From BS750m-G57 sp964607575 (GTDB lineage Bacteria; Planctomycetota; Phycisphaerae; SM23-33): DNA of 15,390 nt. Made by a program: the position numbers and the translations under genes. This document shows positions 12,601-15,390 of the stretch, piece after piece. The DNA lies in contig CAZSLS010000169.1 of NCBI GenBank assembly GCA_964607575.1, positions 1 through 15,390 of the forward strand, read 5' to 3'. Positions within the stretch are counted from its first letter, which is position 1; each line of letters opens with the position of its first letter. The notes under the pieces are model-generated. The model worked only from the letters and a program-made list of their open reading frames with translations. It was not told the DNA's origin and did no database searches.

Positions 12601-15390
12601 GCGAGGAGAATCGGGCGCAGTATATTCGCGACGAGTGGATCAGGCAGACCCAACTGGATATGGACCAGATCGGATTGGCCGGTACGTTCGTTCACCTTTA
12701 CATCAACGGGCTGTATTGGGGGCTGTACAACCCGGTCGAGCGAGCTAACGCCGATTTCGCCTCCAGCTATCTCGGTGGTGTGAAGGAAGACTACGATGCG
12801 CTGAACTCCTATCCGCGAAAAGTCGTCGATGGCACGGCTGACGCGTGGATCGAGACGCAGAATCGATCCGATGAGATCCCTGTCGATTACGATCGCGTGG
12901 CTGAGTATGTCGATATTCCGAATCTGATCGACTACATGCTGGTGAATTTCTATGGTGGAAACCAGGACTGGGACGATCACAACTGGTACTCGGTTCGCAA
13001 GCGCGAGGACCTTGCCGAATGGAAGTTCATCAGTTGGGACTCCGAACGCATACTTGAGTCGATAACCGGATCCAATCGGACAGGCATTAATCAGCATAAC
13101 AAACCTTCGAATATCTACGCCGGACTCCGGTCGCTTCTTGAGTTCCAGGTTGAGTTTGCCGATCGTGCGCATATGCACCTGTTCAACGGAGGGGTGCTTA
13201 CGCCTGCGGCGACTACGGCGAGATACCAGGAGTTGGCTACGTTCATCGATCGCGCCATTGTCGGCGAATCGGCTCGGTGGGGCGATTCCAGCCGAACCAG
13301 CGATCCCTATACCCGCGATGATGAATGGGTGGCCGAACGCGACCGCCTGCTCTACCAGTATTTCCCCCAGCGCACCAACGTGCTGCTCGGTTTCCTCCGC
13401 GGCGCCGGTCTATATCCGAACCTCGATGCGCCTGTCTTCAGGATCGGCGGGTCCTATCAGCACGGCGGAGAGATTTCCCATGCGGCGCTGCTGAGCATGT
13501 CCAGCGGTGCTGGTACGATTTACTACACCACCGACGGGACGGACCCGCGAGCTTCCGGCGGCGCGGTCAACGGAACGCAGTACAGCGGAGGGAACATAAC
13601 TCTGACCCAGCCCACTCGCGTGCGTGCACGCCGCTACGACAATGGCGAATGGAGTGCTCTCAATGACGCTACGTACTACATCAACCCGCCCACAGCGGGC
13701 GAACTGACTGTTACCGAGATCAACTACAATCCCCACGCTCCAACTAACGACGAACTGGCCACCCAGCAGGTCGGAGACCTGCCTTTCAAGTCCTCGGACT
13801 TCGAATTCATCGAGTTGTACAACACGACCGGTCACACGATCGATTTGCTTGACGTTGAGTTCAGCCGGGGCGTGGAGGTTACTATATCGTCCGGACAGCA
13901 GACGACCCTCCCCACCGGTCAGTATGCGCTGATCGTCGCCAATCTCTCCGCGTTCGAAGCTCGCTATGGGACGGGTCTCAACGTTATGGGCGTATTCACC
14001 GGGTCGCTCGACAATTCCGGTGAGATGCTTACTTTCGGCCACCCGGTCGAGGCTACGCTTCAGGAGCTCGTATATAATGACGCTGGCGCCTGGCCGAATC
14101 GTGCTGACGGCGGAGGAAGTTCGCTGGAACTGATCGATCTTCAGGGCGATTACGCAGACGGATCCAACTGGCGATCCAGCAGCGAGTACGGCGGGTCCCC
14201 AGGATTCGCCGGGTCCGGACCGCGGTCAGACGTGGTCGTCAACGAGATAATAACCCACAGTGATGAACCATTAACCGACGTCATAGAATTGCATAACACT
14301 ACGGGTTCGCCGATCGATATTGGAGGATGGTTCCTTAGCGACGGCGGGGGTGACTACGCGAAGTTCGAGATTCCCCCCGGGACGATTATTCCCGATGGCG
14401 GTTACGCTGTTTTCTACGAAGGGCACTACTTCGAAGGGGCTTTTGAGGTCGACTATGCTACGGAATTTGGCGGCCCGGGCGAGAAGGACTTCGCACTCAG
14501 CGGTTCGCATGGCGATGATGTTTGGCTGCTGGAGGCGGATGTCTCTGGCAAGCTGTTGTCGTTCGTGGACCACGTCGAGTTTATCGGAGCTGTCAACGGA
14601 GAGTCGTTTGGACGATGGAATAACGGTGTCGGCGATTTGTATCCGATGACATCGCTCACGCTGGGCGCCGCCAACAGTTTTCCGCGTGTCGGTCCGGTGA
14701 TAATCAGCGAGGTTATGTATAACGCGCCGGATCCGGACGGTCCGGGCGGTGTGGACCCGGGCGATCTGGAATTCATTGAACTGTACAACCCAACGTCTGA
14801 AGCAATTCCCCTAGCCGCCTTCGCCAACAGCCCGCACGGCGGTCCTCAATATTTTGCCGATTGGCGTCTTCGCGGCGGGGTCGACATGGAATTCGATCCG
14901 GGCACAACCATTGGCGCCCAGAGCATGCTGGTCATTCTTTCCTTCGACCCGAACGCCCCCGTTAACGCCGCCCGTGTTGCTGACTTCAGATTGCACTATG
15001 GCATCGATGCGAGCGTTCCGCTGACGGGCGGTTACCGTGGAGTGCTGGACAACGGCGGGGATCGCATAACGCTGCAGCGACCTGACTCACCAACGGCTGT
15101 GGAGCCTGATTTTGTTCCGCACGTCTTTGAGGACCAGGTCCGGTACGACGATCTGGCGCCTTGGGCGACTTCGCCTGACGGTTTGGGCGATTCGTTGCAA
15201 CGTACGCCGATCAACGGCTGGGGCGACGATCCGGCCAACTGGATTGCCGGCACGCCCGATCCCGGCGCCTATGCGTCGATCAACAACTCACCGGTCGTGG
15301 ACAATCCCATCGCCGACGTGACTGTAGACGAGGATGCGGTCGACACCGTTGTCGACCTGTCGGCTACGTTCTCCGATCCGGACCTGAATA
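9609..15390 (+). CDS. Giant LEPR-XLL surface protein with lamin-tail domains and CotH kinase domain (partial, runs off the end)
   Basis: Open from ATG 9609 to the window end: 1927 residues, no stop. GCGAGG (9591-9596) lies 12 bases upstream; in-frame ATG 9564 would add 15 residues but lacks a binding site. LEPRLLLSG (17-25) is the planctomycete LEPR-XLL motif. Order: lamin-tail domain (about 26-160); short jelly-roll piece (190-219); LTD-like segment (220-350); jelly-roll/PA14-like domains (about 358-540 and 580-730); chitobiase-C-like domain (about 733-840, with QIYYTTNGASP); CotH kinase domain (about 885-1185); second chitobiase-C-like domain (about 1273-1358, TIYYTTDGTDPR); three lamin-tail domains (about 1365-1538, 1539-1693, 1693-1890), opening with VTEINYNP, VVNEI and IISEVMYN; and the start of a cadherin-like/Ig-like repeat (VDEDAVDTVVDLSATFSDPD). 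CotH motifs seen are YGGNQDWDDHNW (1115-1126) and FISWDSER, where D1144 and E1146 stand for the usual WD.D. The protein probably acts outside the cell; CotH homologues phosphorylate protein on spore coats, but activity here is inferred. The missing end may carry an anchoring or dockerin domain. Confidence 0.9.
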   Translation, partial: MNNSNRSYSDAPLLESLEPRLLLSGSVVISEFMASNNTTTTDGAGNSPDWFELYNPTDTAVDLTGWHLTDNANDLTQWAFPSGGSIDLTLNPGERMLVFASGQDDLDYPYDDGTYYHTNFKLSTNDSGQNEDAMLSDSAGVLVHGYENYARQFTDVSYGIHLSSAWWDTLVGEGDPVAYHVPTAGDASDMPDPGVSEGWTAADFDDSTWTDSMLFGAAGVVISEINTGVPNFVEIQNVSAAAVDSTNWTVLLNDAVGGDINSVDADVWALPSSLAPGEVMYRTDDPGDNYWGGNILWDIDQPGWAMVIDDLGEIVDFAVWGYTEAQIASLDISYGGFSNITVGEQWRGDGVDLVGGGDPKPPQDAIAFGSVWNYMHPLDGQDPALSDADFNSTWMMSAGYDGPVFDNSGQAILGFGSIDYGTVRTNIGTPPSGSRYTGYFRSDFVLDDPMIEVGIEILSDDGAFIYIDGVEVGRNNISPTATDTYTVFAINHTYPDGTNVETQTRTLSIADLDAGTHTIAVSVHQANTGSSDMGLDLRLFGRPLIGGELMRRSGQSDGDTESDFDPNDESTKGVQNPDVILPFGVVLDTTTGIGFSDNQSEFEDVIQTDVSDEMQGVNDSIWTRMEFVASDDLSAFGSLTLGMMYDDGFVAYLNGVQIAQRNAPLALAWDSSATSVHGNSQAVVYEDIDVGMNLLLEGANVLTIHGLNAAADPADFLIRPKLVATGDASVPRHFAVATPNQTNTDQWWQYVEDTEFDHDRGFYIDPFDLVITSDTADAQIYYTTNGASPLMSNGGIDGDATLYAAPIPISTTTVVRAVAIKTDHAPTNVDSHTYIFLDDVINQPDYPTGFPTSWGSHPSEYGMDPDVVNNPLYSGTIKDDLKSIPTMSLVMDIDDIFGAGGIYSNTGGSGVGWERPVSVEMINGDSTTMFQENAGVRIYGGVGRNSSFEKHTLRLLFKSDYGDTKLRYPLFGEDATDEFDTIILRAGFNNTWHRHSGGEENRAQYIRDEWIRQTQLDMDQIGLAGTFVHLYINGLYWGLYNPVERANADFASSYLGGVKEDYDALNSYPRKVVDGTADAWIETQNRSDEIPVDYDRVAEYVDIPNLIDYMLVNFYGGNQDWDDHNWYSVRKREDLAEWKFISWDSERILESITGSNRTGINQHNKPSNIYAGLRSLLEFQVEFADRAHMHLFNGGVLTPAATTARYQELATFIDRAIVGESARWGDSSRTSDPYTRDDEWVAERDRLLYQYFPQRTNVLLGFLRGAGLYPNLDAPVFRIGGSYQHGGEISHAALLSMSSGAGTIYYTTDGTDPRASGGAVNGTQYSGGNITLTQPTRVRARRYDNGEWSALNDATYYINPPTAGELTVTEINYNPHAPTNDELATQQVGDLPFKSSDFEFIELYNTTGHTIDLLDVEFSRGVEVTISSGQQTTLPTGQYALIVANLSAFEARYGTGLNVMGVFTGSLDNSGEMLTFGHPVEATLQELVYNDAGAWPNRADGGGSSLELIDLQGDYADGSNWRSSSEYGGSPGFAGSGPRSDVVVNEIITHSDEPLTDVIELHNTTGSPIDIGGWFLSDGGGDYAKFEIPPGTIIPDGGYAVFYEGHYFEGAFEVDYATEFGGPGEKDFALSGSHGDDVWLLEADVSGKLLSFVDHVEFIGAVNGESFGRWNNGVGDLYPMTSLTLGAANSFPRVGPVIISEVMYNAPDPDGPGGVDPGDLEFIELYNPTSEAIPLAAFANSPHGGPQYFADWRLRGGVDMEFDPGTTIGAQSMLVILSFDPNAPVNAARVADFRLHYGIDASVPLTGGYRGVLDNGGDRITLQRPDSPTAVEPDFVPHVFEDQVRYDDLAPWATSPDGLGDSLQRTPINGWGDDPANWIAGTPDPGAYASINNSPVVDNPIADVTVDEDAVDTVVDLSATFSDPDLN

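Noticed and set aside
11793..13178. 461-codon open frame on the minus strand
   Set aside because: It lies opposite the CotH and jelly-roll part of the giant gene, whose plus-strand translation has clear domain motifs. The minus product is rich in Arg and Val and has no recognisable motif, as expected of a shadow frame in GC-rich coding DNA.

Overview
The window reads as part of a planctomycete genome, most likely Phycisphaerae or a close class. The best marker is the LEPR-XLL motif (LEPRLLLSG) at the N-terminus of the giant open-ended gene at 9609. A HzsA-related cytochrome fused to an FGE-like domain, a DUF5703/GH95-like glycosidase and a lamin-tail/CotH surface protein are also typical of that phylum. 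All clear genes lie on the plus strand. No rRNA, tRNA, CRISPR array, transposase or phage gene was seen.

Layout. 1-80: the last 25 codons of an upstream gene. 114-142: a plausible sigma-70-type promoter. 163-3513: an exported c-type-heme protein with a beta-propeller, a hydrazine-synthase-alpha-like middle region and a C-terminal FGE-like domain that lacks one catalytic cysteine. 3550-3846: a 98-residue helical protein. 3890-4498: a five-helix membrane protein. 4564-6105: a HEAT-like protein with a histidine-rich tail, preceded by a possible internal promoter. 6128-6313: a 61-residue zinc-ribbon protein. 6369-9185: an exported DUF5703/GH95-like glycoside hydrolase whose C-terminal LamG-like region has its two halves in swapped order. 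9186-9608: a 423-base gap holding an extended -10 promoter and a possible antisense gene remnant. 9609-15390 (runs off the end): a secreted multidomain protein of at least 1927 residues with lamin-tail domains, jelly-roll domains, chitobiase-C-like domains and a CotH kinase domain.

How they may work together. The genes from 163 to 9185 are codirectional with gaps of 22 to 65 bases, which fits one transcript, perhaps reinforced by the internal promoter near 4500. Most products look exported or membrane-bound. Together with the surface protein downstream this suggests a cell-envelope or polysaccharide-related locus. No experiment or family signature ties the small genes to the large ones, so a shared role is inference. 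The points most worth checking are the permuted LamG region with the 12-bp hairpin inside its coding sequence, the heme/FGE-like fusion, and the unexplained genes at 3550-6313.
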